6,125 nt of DNA from an uncultured Eubacteriales bacterium (GCA_900321265.1 ONVJ01000175.1:1-6125), one strand, 5' to 3'; positions 1 to 5,980 are shown, counted from the first letter of the stretch. Numbers and translations: made by a program. The notes: generated by a model not told the origin, from the sequence alone.

Positions 1-3
1 TTA

Positions 4-32
4 TTGACAAACAGTGCGATCAAAGATATAAT
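4..32 (+). promoter_or_regulatory. Consensus sigma-A promoter of the SGNH lipoprotein gene
   Basis: A perfect TTGACA -35 box (4-9) and a perfect TATAAT -10 box (27-32) are separated by exactly 17 bp. Transcription would begin near 39, leaving a leader of about 25 nt before the ATG at 64. The promoter overlaps the upstream in-frame TTG at 4, so that codon cannot be the translation start. The hydrolase gene is therefore probably transcribed on its own and constitutively. Confidence 0.85.
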
Positions 33-63
33 TAATCGAATTCCACGCATACGGCGGAAAACC

Positions 64-1350
64 ATGAAAAAACTGGCACTGTTCACCGCGCTTCTGCTTC
101 TCCTCCCCGCCGCCGCGGGATGCGCGGGAGGAGGGACGCCTGCAGTGACGGACACGGCGTCGACGGCATCGACAACGACCGGCGCGCCTCCCTCCCTCTC
201 TTCCGACACCGACTCTCCCGCGCCCGGGACCGACGCCTCGCCCGGGACCGAAGCTCCCTCCGCAGACCTGCCGGTCGATCTTACCGCCGCCCCCTTCAGG
301 ATAATAACAAACCCGAAGGAGTCGGGCACTCAGCTTTCGGAAGTCCTTTCGGCCTTCGTGACAAGGCTGAATAGCATCGACGGGCTCTCCTTCACCGTCG
401 CCTCCGACACGATGAACGACGGCTCTGACGGGCTGGCCGAGATAGTTATCGGGAACGCCGACAGGCCGGGGTGCGCGGAGATATGCGCGGAGTTCGGCCC
501 TCTCGACTGGAGCGTCACCTGCTCGTCGGGGCGGATATACCTCTGCGGCGGGACTCCGGATATGACCGCGAAGGCCGTCTACTGGCTGCTGGCGAACTAT
601 GTCGCGAAAAACATCCTGACGGTCCCCGCCGGCGTGCTTTACCGGTCGGTCTCCTCGGTAAAACTGCCGGATATCCCCGATCCACAGCCATATGAGGGCA
701 CGGCTCTGAAGGGACTCACGGTATTCGCGATCGGCGACAGTTACTTTGCCGGACAGGGGCTCGATCCGAAAAAGGAGGTCTGGCCGGCCCTTCTCGCTCT
801 GAAGCAGGGAGAGTCGTTTGAAAACTACGGGATCGGCGGAAGCACCCTCTCCGACTACATCCCGACGAACACCCCGGTCTGCCGGAGGATAGCAACGATG
901 AAGGCGGGAGACCCCGACATCGTGATCCTCGAAGGCGGCGCCAACGACTGGAACCACTGCGTCCCGCTGGGCGAGCCCGAAAGCGCCGACACGAAGACCT
1001 TCCGCGGCGCCGCGGCCTCCTGCATCGAACAGCTCCACGCGAAATACCCGGACGCCTTCATCGTATGCGTGACCAACTGGGATTACGGAAAGAAAAACGC
1101 GCAGAACGTCGAGTCGACCGCCTACGCCGAAGCCTTCTGCGAAGTCGCCGCCCGGTATCCTTTCGCGATGCCGGTCAACGCCTCAGACACGTCGGTCATA
1201 CCCGCCTTCGTGACGAACAGCGCATTCAGGGCGAAATACTGCATATCCTCGACCGACCAGAGCCACCTCAACGCCGAAGGCATGCGGCTGCTGCTTCCCT
1301 TCTTCGAGAAGATCATCGGCGAGGGATACGAAAAGTTCAAAAGATTATGA
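64..1350 (+). CDS. SGNH/GDSL-family hydrolase, predicted lipoprotein
   Basis: This 428-residue protein is a predicted surface-anchored SGNH hydrolase, an esterase or acyl-hydrolase type enzyme. Residues 1-19 form a lipoprotein signal (MKK, a Leu-rich core, lipobox AAG-C) with the lipidated cysteine at Cys20. A Thr/Ser/Pro/Asp-rich linker follows to about residue 72. An alpha/beta domain (about 75-205) resembles the N-terminal module seen ahead of SGNH domains in other clostridial proteins; I assign that from memory of sequence style. The catalytic domain shows block I GDSY with Ser226, block II NYGIGGS around Gly258, block III GGAND with Asn294, and block V DQSH with Asp398 and His401, so the catalytic set is complete. 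The start is set by the promoter at 4-32 and by the signal peptide. The RBS is weak (GGCGG at 53-57). The substrate is unknown; a polysaccharide O-acyl group is a guess. It converges on the muramidase gene. Confidence 0.9.
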   Translation: MKKLALFTALLLLLPAAAGCAGGGTPAVTDTASTASTTTGAPPSLSSDTDSPAPGTDASPGTEAPSADLPVDLTAAPFRIITNPKESGTQLSEVLSAFVTRLNSIDGLSFTVASDTMNDGSDGLAEIVIGNADRPGCAEICAEFGPLDWSVTCSSGRIYLCGGTPDMTAKAVYWLLANYVAKNILTVPAGVLYRSVSSVKLPDIPDPQPYEGTALKGLTVFAIGDSYFAGQGLDPKKEVWPALLALKQGESFENYGIGGSTLSDYIPTNTPVCRRIATMKAGDPDIVILEGGANDWNHCVPLGEPESADTKTFRGAAASCIEQLHAKYPDAFIVCVTNWDYGKKNAQNVESTAYAEAFCEVAARYPFAMPVNASDTSVIPAFVTNSAFRAKYCISSTDQSHLNAEGMRLLLPFFEKIIGEGYEKFKRL

Positions 1351-1386
1351 CACGCGAAAAGGAGCCTCACGGCTCCTTTTCGCGTG
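1351..1386. terminator. Bidirectional intrinsic terminator between convergent genes
   Basis: The hairpin has a perfect 16-bp stem (CACGCGAAAAGGAGCC paired with its exact complement) and a 4-nt loop TCAC. It starts right after the stop codon of the SGNH gene and ends 13 bp before the stop of the opposing muramidase gene. The inner GGAGCC/GGCTCC stem is followed by TTTT on either strand, so it can serve both transcripts. The outer CGCG pairs lengthen the stem beyond the U-run. Confidence 0.85.
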
Positions 1387-1399
1387 CGGATCGCATCCC

Positions 1400-2926
1400 T
1401 CACGGCAGCCTTCCCGGGTAGAATACGTCGACGTCGACGTCGCCGGCGATGCCGTCTATCCTCGCCAGGCCCTGCTGCCACAGGAAATACTCGCCAGTAT
1501 ATGTGGTCTCGGAAATATAGTGGGCAAGCCATACTCCGCCCGTCTTCACTTCATCCTCAATGAGCAGATCGAGATAGTATCTGCTGCTGTAAAGAGCTCC
1601 GCGGTACCCCTGCTTCTCCGCTTCGTCGCGGAATGCAAGGATCATGTCGTTGAAATCCCGCAGGCTCATTTTGTAGTTTTCAAAGCTCGTGAAGTTTTCC
1701 CAGTCGAAGAAGACCGGAAAATCCAGCGGCTCGCCGTCCAGAAGGTCAAAGAGGTATGAAGCGTGCTCCCTGACCGCCTCGGGGCCGTTTTCGGCGGAAT
1801 ACCAGTAGACGCCGACCTTCAGGCCGGCCGCCCTGGCGTTCTTAATGTTTTCGGCGTAATAGGGGTCGGTAAAGAGTCCGCTCGCGTATCCGCCGATCCT
1901 GATGATGACGAACTCGCACCCGGCGGCGGCGACCTTTTCAAAATCGATCTCCCCCTGAAAGCGTGAGACGTCGATCCCCACCATGGTGTTTTCGTTTTTG
2001 TAGGTCGCGGCGAAGTCGGCGAAGCTCTTAGCCGGGGCGGTCGTTCCGGTGCTACCGGAGGATACCTTTTCGGCTATCTCCACCTTCATGGTCGATCCGG
2101 TCGAATTTCCCGCGTGATCGGCGATCCGGAAGGAGATCTCGTACACCCCGACGGTGTTCGTGTCCACATCCCCCGTCACGGTCAGGATGACGTCGGGATC
2201 GAGATCGTCGATGTAGGATATATAATTGTGGATGTTGAAGGAGCTTCCCTTCTTCAGCTTGATGCTCCGCGTAAGATTGATAAAGAATGGGGCGGAGGTG
2301 TCGGCCGGGTCCTGACCGGAGGTCTCGGGCGGATCGCCGGCCGCGGCTGTCGTTTCGGGGACATCCGACGTTTCGGGAGTCGCGGTCGTCTCAGGTTCAC
2401 GGGTTGTCTCTGGTGCGCGGGACGTCTCAGGCGCCGGGGTGGTTTCCGGAGCACGTGTCGTTTCCGGAGCACGGGTAGTCTCCGGTGCTCTGGTCGTTTC
2501 GGGTGCACGCGTCGTTTCAGGAGCACGTGTCGTTTCAGGCACACGTGTCGTTTCCGGAGCGCGTGTGGTTTCCGGAGCACGGGTAGTCTCGGGAGCGCGG
2601 GTAGTCCCGGCTGCCGTCGTGTCGGGCGGGAGAGTGTGAGTGGACTCAGTGCCTGCATCCGTCGCCGCCTCTCCCGAAGAGCCGGGCGTATCATCGGCGG
2701 AGGACATCTTCCCCGGCTCCTCCGTCTCATCGGTCGTCTCCGCCGCCGTCTCAGCCGCCGTCTCCGGAGGCTCAAGCGGTTCGGAGGTGAACGACTCGCC
2801 GGGGGATTCGGGCGGAGCGACGGTGACGTCTGTCCCCTCCCCTCCGGGCCCCGCAAAGCATCCGGACAGGATCAGAAGGCAGGCAAGCGCCGCGGACGTG
2901 ATCGCTGTCAGTTTTTCTTTTTTCAT
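1400..2926 (-). CDS. GH25 muramidase lipoprotein with repeat stalk and Ig-like domain
   Basis: This 508-residue protein is a predicted membrane-anchored lysozyme that would cleave the MurNAc-GlcNAc bond of peptidoglycan outside the cell. Order: signal peptide with lipobox LSG-C (Cys23); a Thr/Pro/Glu-rich stalk (about 24-210) with 14 hexapeptide repeats at 111-194; an Ig-like domain (about 212-290) ending in the VYEISFRIADHAGN pattern of bacterial surface Ig-like modules; and a GH25 domain (about 316-505). GH25 hallmarks are GIDVSRFQG with Asp319, the FFDWE pair with Asp408 and catalytic Glu410, WLAHY, WQQ and the terminal DVDVDVF motif, so it should be active. No good Shine-Dalgarno precedes the ATG; the start is fixed by the signal peptide. 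The gene begins 25 nt after ybaK on the same strand, so translational coupling is plausible. A role in wall remodelling is likeliest; an antibacterial role cannot be excluded. Confidence 0.93.
   Translation of the reverse strand: MKKEKLTAITSAALACLLILSGCFAGPGGEGTDVTVAPPESPGESFTSEPLEPPETAAETAAETTDETEEPGKMSSADDTPGSSGEAATDAGTESTHTLPPDTTAAGTTRAPETTRAPETTRAPETTRVPETTRAPETTRAPETTRAPETTRAPETTRAPETTPAPETSRAPETTREPETTATPETSDVPETTAAAGDPPETSGQDPADTSAPFFINLTRSIKLKKGSSFNIHNYISYIDDLDPDVILTVTGDVDTNTVGVYEISFRIADHAGNSTGSTMKVEIAEKVSSGSTGTTAPAKSFADFAATYKNENTMVGIDVSRFQGEIDFEKVAAAGCEFVIIRIGGYASGLFTDPYYAENIKNARAAGLKVGVYWYSAENGPEAVREHASYLFDLLDGEPLDFPVFFDWENFTSFENYKMSLRDFNDMILAFRDEAEKQGYRGALYSSRYYLDLLIEDEVKTGGVWLAHYISETTYTGEYFLWQQGLARIDGIAGDVDVDVFYPGRLP
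2345..2596 (-). repeat. 14 x 18-bp in-frame tandem repeat, consensus APETTR
   Basis: Fourteen consecutive 18-bp units encode hexapeptides with consensus A-P-E-T-T-R at residues 111-194 of the muramidase. Reading N to C: APETTR x3, VPETTR, APETTR x4, APETTP, APETSR, APETTR, EPETTA, TPETSD, VPETTA. The first units are nearly identical at DNA level and the last ones decay, which suggests recent expansion at the N-terminal side. The tract is an extended, possibly glycosylated spacer lifting the enzyme off the membrane. Because each unit is 18 bp, copy-number change would keep the frame. Confidence 0.95.
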
Positions 2927-2951
2927 TTTTCTGTCGGGCCGCGCGGCGCTC

Positions 2952-3401
2952 TCATTTCGCCACCTCGGCGTATTTCACCTTTCGCAGCACCCGGAAGAGA
3001 TCGTCGGGATCGAGGACCACCCTGTAATCGACATGCCCCGCCGAGACGCAGATCAGGTCGTTGAGTTCGGCAAAGGAGTCTATCACCGTCGCAAACTCCT
3101 TCTTCATGCCAACCGGACTGCAGCCTCCGTGGACGTATCCGGTGAGGGGAAGCAGCTCCTTCTGCGGGATCATATCGATCTTCTTGACGCCGACCGCTTT
3201 CGCCGCGGCTTTCAGATCGAGAGTCCCGTCGACCGGCACCACGAACACGAAATGCTCGCCGGTGTTCGCGACAGTCACGAGCGTCTTGAAAATGAGGCCG
3301 TTTTCGATAAGGTTCCTGTCGGCGTTGACCTCATCCGTCGTCTTCTGCGTATACGCGATCCCGTGTCTGTCCAGTATTCTGCATACGTTCGTCTTTTCCA
3401 T
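2952..3401 (-). CDS. ybaK: YbaK/EbsC-type Cys-tRNA(Pro) deacylase
   Basis: This 149-residue cytoplasmic protein matches the single-domain YbaK/EbsC family, whose known role is trans-editing: it hydrolyses cysteine mischarged onto tRNA(Pro) by prolyl-tRNA synthetase. The family pattern is clear, with FKTLV containing the conserved Lys39, VVPVDGTLDLK near 54-64, and the glycine-rich GGCSPVG loop at 92-98 followed by KK. The length is close to that of known members and the protein looks intact. No strong Shine-Dalgarno and no convincing promoter are visible upstream; the 104-bp gap to the aquaporin gene instead holds strong hairpins. Transcription may come from read-through or from an unrecognised promoter, with the muramidase gene as downstream partner. 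No functional link to that enzyme is evident. Confidence 0.92.
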   Translation of the reverse strand: MEKTNVCRILDRHGIAYTQKTTDEVNADRNLIENGLIFKTLVTVANTGEHFVFVVPVDGTLDLKAAAKAVGVKKIDMIPQKELLPLTGYVHGGCSPVGMKKEFATVIDSFAELNDLICVSAGHVDYRVVLDPDDLFRVLRKVKYAEVAK

Positions 3402-3414
3402 ATCTGCTGATAAA

Positions 3415-3453
3415 GGCCGGCAACAGTCATAGTTTGCCGGCCGGGACTGTTGC
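3415..3453 (-). promoter_or_regulatory. Two overlapping, mutually exclusive hairpins in the ybaK leader
   Basis: Two perfect 9-bp inverted repeats share bases. One pairs 3415-3423 (GGCCGGCAA) with 3434-3442. The other pairs 3420-3428 (GCAACAGTC) with 3445-3453. They cannot form together. Read towards ybaK, the 3445-3453/3420-3428 stem would form first and the 3434-3442/3415-3423 stem second. The second is followed by TTTAT and then, after a few bases, by the ybaK ATG. This looks like an attenuator-like switch, but no ligand-binding consensus is recognisable. Confidence 0.45.
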
Positions 3454-3498
3454 GGGGCTGCTGAAAAAGCCAGGCTTTTTCAGCAGCCCCCGTTTTTT
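3454..3498 (+). terminator. Large terminator-like hairpin with T-run on the + strand
   Basis: GGGGCTGCTGAAAAAGCC (3454-3471) and its exact complement (3473-3490) flank a single A, giving about 16 bp of stem with a 5-nt loop. On the + strand it is followed by CG and then six T (3493-3498), a textbook intrinsic terminator. Yet both flanking genes run on the minus strand, where the hairpin follows the aquaporin stop codon but is preceded by the A-run and has no U-run after it. It may still mark the end of the aquaporin transcript, or it may stop an antisense transcript. Confidence 0.6.
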
Positions 3499-3505
3499 AT
3501 GTTGA

Positions 3506-4204
3506 TTACTTTTCCTTCTTCCCCTCAAGGAAGTTGTAGAGCAGCGCGGCGAGAGCGGCGCCGGCGAAGGGGCCGACGATGAAGACCCAGAGGCTCGCGA
3601 TCGGGGCGGTATTGCCCGCGAAGAGAGCGACGAGCGCGGGGCCGAAGCTGCGGGCGGGATTGACCGAGGTACCGGTCAGACCGATGCCGAGGATGTGGAC
3701 GCCGGTGAGCGTCAGACCGATGATGAGTCCGCCGAAGCTGCCGTGACCCGCCTTCGACGAGGTGACGCCGAGAATGCAGAGCACGAAGATGAAGGTGAGA
3801 ACGATCTCAACGATCAGGCCGGCGAAGACGTTGTCTCCGACTCCGCCGAGTCCGTTCGAACCGAACCCGCCGGTCATGTCGGTCACTCCGCCGAGCTTGA
3901 AGATGAGCGCAAGCAGACCGGAACCCGCAAGAGCTCCGACGCACTGCGCGGCGAGGTAGCAGAAGAAATCCTTGAGCGTGATGCCGCCTCTGATCAGCAC
4001 GCCCAGAGAGACAGCGGGGTTGACGTGGCATCCGGAAATGTTTCCGATGCAGTATGCGGAAGCGACGATCGCAAGTCCGAACGCGAGAGCGGTAAGGATA
4101 TATCCTCCTCCCGCGGCCGCGTCGCAGCCGACCAGCATGGCGGTCCCGCAGCCGAGGACCACGAGCGTCATCGTGCCGAAGCATTCGGCAATGTACTTTT
4201 TCAT
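3506..4204 (-). CDS. aqpZ: Aquaporin (MIP family), AqpZ-like water channel
   Basis: This 232-residue integral membrane channel has the MIP family layout of six membrane segments and two re-entrant NPA loops. The first NPA is N62-P63-A64 in GCHVNPAVS, the second N182-P183-A184-R185 in TSVNPARSFGPA. The four residues that line the AqpZ selectivity filter are all in place: Phe42 (ALAFGL), His170, Thr179 and Arg185. This favours water over glycerol. Cys59 sits just before the first NPA. The start at 4204 is fixed by the strong AAGGAG six bases upstream and by the MKKYIAECFGT opening typical of the family; the frame stays open to 4249 but that extension is Arg/Gly-rich and has no RBS. It has its own promoter at 4267-4295. 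A role in osmotic adjustment is inferred from family. Confidence 0.95.
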   Translation of the reverse strand: MKKYIAECFGTMTLVVLGCGTAMLVGCDAAAGGGYILTALAFGLAIVASAYCIGNISGCHVNPAVSLGVLIRGGITLKDFFCYLAAQCVGALAGSGLLALIFKLGGVTDMTGGFGSNGLGGVGDNVFAGLIVEIVLTFIFVLCILGVTSSKAGHGSFGGLIIGLTLTGVHILGIGLTGTSVNPARSFGPALVALFAGNTAPIASLWVFIVGPFAGAALAALLYNFLEGKKEK

Positions 4205-4210
4205 TTTTTT

Positions 4211-4233
4211 CTCCTTCCGGCCCCTTCGGGGCC
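4211..4233 (-). promoter_or_regulatory. Strong RBS of the aquaporin gene with adjoining GC hairpin
   Basis: AAGGAG (4211-4216) stands six A bases before the ATG at 4204, an ideal Shine-Dalgarno that decides the start. Two bases upstream of it lies a hairpin with stem GGCCCC/GGGGCC (4219-4224 and 4228-4233) and a 3-nt loop, in a leader that is otherwise very GC-rich up to 4250. The hairpin leaves the RBS exposed, so it may stabilise the mRNA or keep the site open; this role is inferred. Confidence 0.7.
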
Positions 4234-4266
4234 CGCCGCCGCGCGGCAAGATTTGATTCCTTGTTT

Positions 4267-4295
4267 ATTTTATCACAAATCTGCGTCAAGTTCAA
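4267..4295 (-). promoter_or_regulatory. Sigma-A promoter of the aquaporin gene
   Basis: On the minus strand TTGAAC (4290-4295) and TAAAAT (4267-4272) are 17 bp apart, and the -10 is preceded by TGA, making a TGn extended -10. Transcription would start near 4260, giving a leader of about 55 nt. A second hexamer, TTGACG, lies inside the spacer only 11 bp from the -10 and is too close to act as the -35. Confidence 0.75.
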
Positions 4296-4371
4296 TAGAA
4301 ACAGTCCGACCGGGAAAAAATAGTCCGGCTCCCGCCGACAGTCGCGGTGCATGGTGTAAAATAATTGTAGG

Positions 4372-4395
4372 AGAAAAGGCTGCTAGGCCCTTTCT
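4372..4395 (-). terminator. Probable terminator of the ATPase gene
   Basis: Starting 6 nt beyond the ATPase stop codon, the minus strand can fold AGAAAGGGC with GCCTTTTCT, a 9-bp stem with one G-U pair and the 6-nt loop CTAGCA. The U-rich stretch lies in the 3' arm rather than after it, and ATTATTTT follows about eight bases later. This is a moderate rather than a strong intrinsic terminator. Confidence 0.5.
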
Positions 4396-4401
4396 ACCCG
4401 C

Positions 4402-5814
4402 TCACTTTGGTTGACGGGCGTTTGCCTTGTACATCTCTTCGAGCGTTACCAGCGTAACTTCGCCACGCTCGGCTGCGTCTTTCAGTCCTTTGGTGAAGCC
4501 GCCTTTTGAGAAAACATAGTAGTAATACTTGCTTCCTTTTCCGAAGACCTTGGCGTAATCCTTCATACGCTCGAGTTCGTCAATGCCTACGGCGGTATTC
4601 CGATATTTGCAAGAACAGATCAGGTATTCCTTGCCCTTGACCGGCACGCCGACCAGATCGATTTCAACCTCTTTTTGCTCGTTTTTGTCGTTGCCCCACC
4701 ATCTGCCGACGTATGAAAGCAGGAACGGCAGCCTGTCGTCGTGCTTGATCAGATACGTTCTGCACATCTGCTCGAAGACCAGTCCCATATAGTCGGCAAG
4801 TTCGCTTTTGATTGCTGCATCATAGATGTGTTCAACGCGGTCGGCTTCGATCGCCGAGAGATATGGCGGCACGAAGCGATACCAGAAGGTGAAGAAATTG
4901 TCGTTTAAACGATAAATCGTTTTTTTGCCCGGCTTCTCAGTGACGGGCGTTTCTTTTCTGACGATTCCCAGGCTGATAAGAACCTTCAGATATTTCGCAC
5001 AGACATCGCTCGCGATCTGACATTTCGTGGAGATTTCGCTCATTTTCGAGGCGCCTCCGGCGATTGCCGTGATGATCGAATTATAGGTCGTCGGCTCGCG
5101 CAGTTCCTGTTTCAGCAGGTTTTCCGGTTCCTCGAAAAGATAAGCTGAGCGATTGAAGAAATTCCTTTTCAGCGCGTTATCAACGTTATCCTTCACGTCC
5201 AGTTTGTTGATATAGTGCGGGATGCCGCCTGTGATCCCGTAGATCAGCGCCTGCTGTTCGCAAGATAACGTCGGAGTGAAGACGGCGATCTCGTCGTAAG
5301 TCATTGCCTGCATCTTGATCTGCCCGGTTCGTCTCCCGTAGAGCGGGCTTTCACGCCCGAGCACCTGCCTTTCCATGAAGCTCATTGAGGAGCCGCAAAG
5401 AATGAGAAAGAGCCTGCCGTTCTGCCAGACGCGGTCGATAAGGTGCTGCAATCTTGACGAAACAGATTTTTCTGCTTTTGCAAGATAGGGGTATTCGTCG
5501 ATCACAAAAACCAACCGTTCCCGTTCACTCATTCGTGTGATCTCGGCGAACACCTCGTCGAAGCCGCGATAAACCGGCGCTGAGATCGCATCAGGATTGT
5601 TGGTTTCGAAAACCGCTTTTGAAAGTGCTGCGAGATTGTCAGCAGACGTTGACCGGAGAGCAGAGAAAAACACAGTAGGCTTGTCTTTACAGAATTCATT
5701 GATTAGCGCGGTTTTTCCGACTCGTCTCCTGCCGTAGATAATTACGCACTCAAAGTGATCGCTGTTATAGCGGTCGTTCAGTTCTTTCAGTTCTTTTTCT
5801 CTTCCGTAAAACAT
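4402..5814 (-). CDS. ATPase_2/DUF234-type ATP-binding protein
   Basis: This 470-residue protein belongs to the archaeal-type ATPase group that joins a P-loop ATPase to a DUF234 C-terminal domain; no cellular role is firmly known. The opening MFYGREKEL is typical. Walker A is GRRRVGKT (28-35), Walker B LVFVIDEYPYL with Asp106-Glu107, followed by LILCGSS (137-143) and the family motif SPLYGRRT (156-163). A winged-helix-like segment lies at about 245-310. The C-terminal part keeps a PD-(D/E)xK-like pattern, E384-x-D386 then Lys403 in CSCKYR, but Ser401 stands where ECK-type members have Glu. Start at 5814: GGGAGGG lies three bases upstream, and the alternative TTG at 5826 includes part of that RBS. 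Sampled lines give 40-42% GC at 4501 and 4861 (60% at 5521) against 57-77% in the SGNH gene, which suggests transfer. It stands alone, with its own promoter. Confidence 0.88.
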   Translation of the reverse strand: MFYGREKELKELNDRYNSDHFECVIIYGRRRVGKTALINEFCKDKPTVFFSALRSTSADNLAALSKAVFETNNPDAISAPVYRGFDEVFAEITRMSERERLVFVIDEYPYLAKAEKSVSSRLQHLIDRVWQNGRLFLILCGSSMSFMERQVLGRESPLYGRRTGQIKMQAMTYDEIAVFTPTLSCEQQALIYGITGGIPHYINKLDVKDNVDNALKRNFFNRSAYLFEEPENLLKQELREPTTYNSIITAIAGGASKMSEISTKCQIASDVCAKYLKVLISLGIVRKETPVTEKPGKKTIYRLNDNFFTFWYRFVPPYLSAIEADRVEHIYDAAIKSELADYMGLVFEQMCRTYLIKHDDRLPFLLSYVGRWWGNDKNEQKEVEIDLVGVPVKGKEYLICSCKYRNTAVGIDELERMKDYAKVFGKGSKYYYYVFSKGGFTKGLKDAAERGEVTLVTLEEMYKANARQPK

Positions 5815-5833
5815 GATCCCTCCCAAGCTGACT

Positions 5834-5846
5834 TTAGATATACTAA
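5834..5846. promoter_or_regulatory. Short inverted repeat in the ATPase leader
   Basis: TTAG-ATATA-CTAA is a 4-bp inverted repeat around an AT-rich centre, lying about 12-25 bases downstream of the predicted transcription start of the ATPase gene and 20 bases ahead of its ATG. Its position would suit a repressor site, but such a short AT-rich repeat may be chance. Confidence 0.2.
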
Positions 5847-5865
5847 CTCGTAATTCAGTAAAGCA

Positions 5866-5894
5866 ATTATATCACGGTAGATTGGAATTGTCAA
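5866..5894 (-). promoter_or_regulatory. Perfect consensus promoter of the ATPase gene
   Basis: On the minus strand TTGACA (5889-5894), a 17-bp spacer and TATAAT (5866-5871) form an exact sigma-A consensus, with a TGA extension before the -10. Transcription would begin near 5859, about 45 nt before the ATG at 5814. A promoter this strong on an accessory gene would call for repression or a labile product; that is inference. Confidence 0.88.
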
Positions 5895-5912
5895 GAGACT
5901 TTTTGTGTTTTG

Positions 5913-5929
5913 AGATCAGTCAGTGATCT
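5913..5929. promoter_or_regulatory. Candidate operator between divergent promoters
   Basis: AGATCA-GTCAG-TGATCT is a perfect 6-bp inverted repeat around 5 bp. It lies in the 37-bp gap between two outward-facing -35 boxes, 18 bp from the ATPase -35 and 2 bp from the + strand -35. The place suits a dimeric regulator acting on both promoters. No regulator gene is recognised nearby, although the ATPase itself carries a winged-helix-like segment. Confidence 0.4.
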
Positions 5930-5931
5930 TC

Positions 5932-5960
5932 TTGCGCCGAGGGGGGAACAATGATATAAT
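5932..5960 (+). promoter_or_regulatory. Strong + strand promoter near the right edge
   Basis: TTGCGC (5932-5937), a 17-bp spacer and TATAAT (5955-5960) preceded by TGA give a good sigma-A promoter whose extended -10, TGATATAAT, is identical to that of the divergent ATPase promoter. The spacer contains a run of six G. Transcription would begin near 5966-5968 and run out of the window to the right. Confidence 0.7.
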
Positions 5961-5980
5961 AATTGGGCTTTTAGTGTGAC

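Noticed and set aside
4..63. TTG at 4 as start of the SGNH protein
   Set aside because: The TTG is part of the -35 box, and the extension would place 20 residues before a normal lipoprotein signal.
1..1038. Long minus-strand open frame opposite the SGNH gene (345 codons)
   Set aside because: It is antisense to a gene with complete catalytic motifs, is Arg/Gly-rich as expected from a GC-rich antisense frame, and would need the + gene's promoter region as its C-terminus.
2345..2596. CRISPR-like regular repeat
   Set aside because: The 18-bp units are directly adjacent with no spacers and translate in frame as a hexapeptide repeat.
2114..3064. Long + strand open frames across the muramidase repeat and ybaK start (also 2439-2639 and 2640-3410)
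   Set aside because: These are antisense readings of the APETTR repeat and its GC-rich surroundings. They give repetitive Arg/Ser/Gly or VVSGAR strings with no recognisable domain.
4205..4249. Upstream start at 4249 for the aquaporin
   Set aside because: It adds an Arg/Gly-rich stretch encoded by the GC-rich leader and RBS; the ATG at 4204 has an ideal AAGGAG.
4296..4401. Possible insertion-sequence remnant between ATPase and aquaporin promoter
   Set aside because: A direct AGTCCG pair and an AT-rich TGTAAAATAATTG segment drew attention, but there is no matched terminal inverted repeat, target duplication or transposase remnant.
3695..4414. + strand open frame opposite the aquaporin (239 codons), and minus-strand frame 3807-4352
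   Set aside because: Both overlap a clear aquaporin with two NPA motifs and its RBS; their composition (Asp/Glu/Arg-rich or Arg-rich) is typical of shadow frames.
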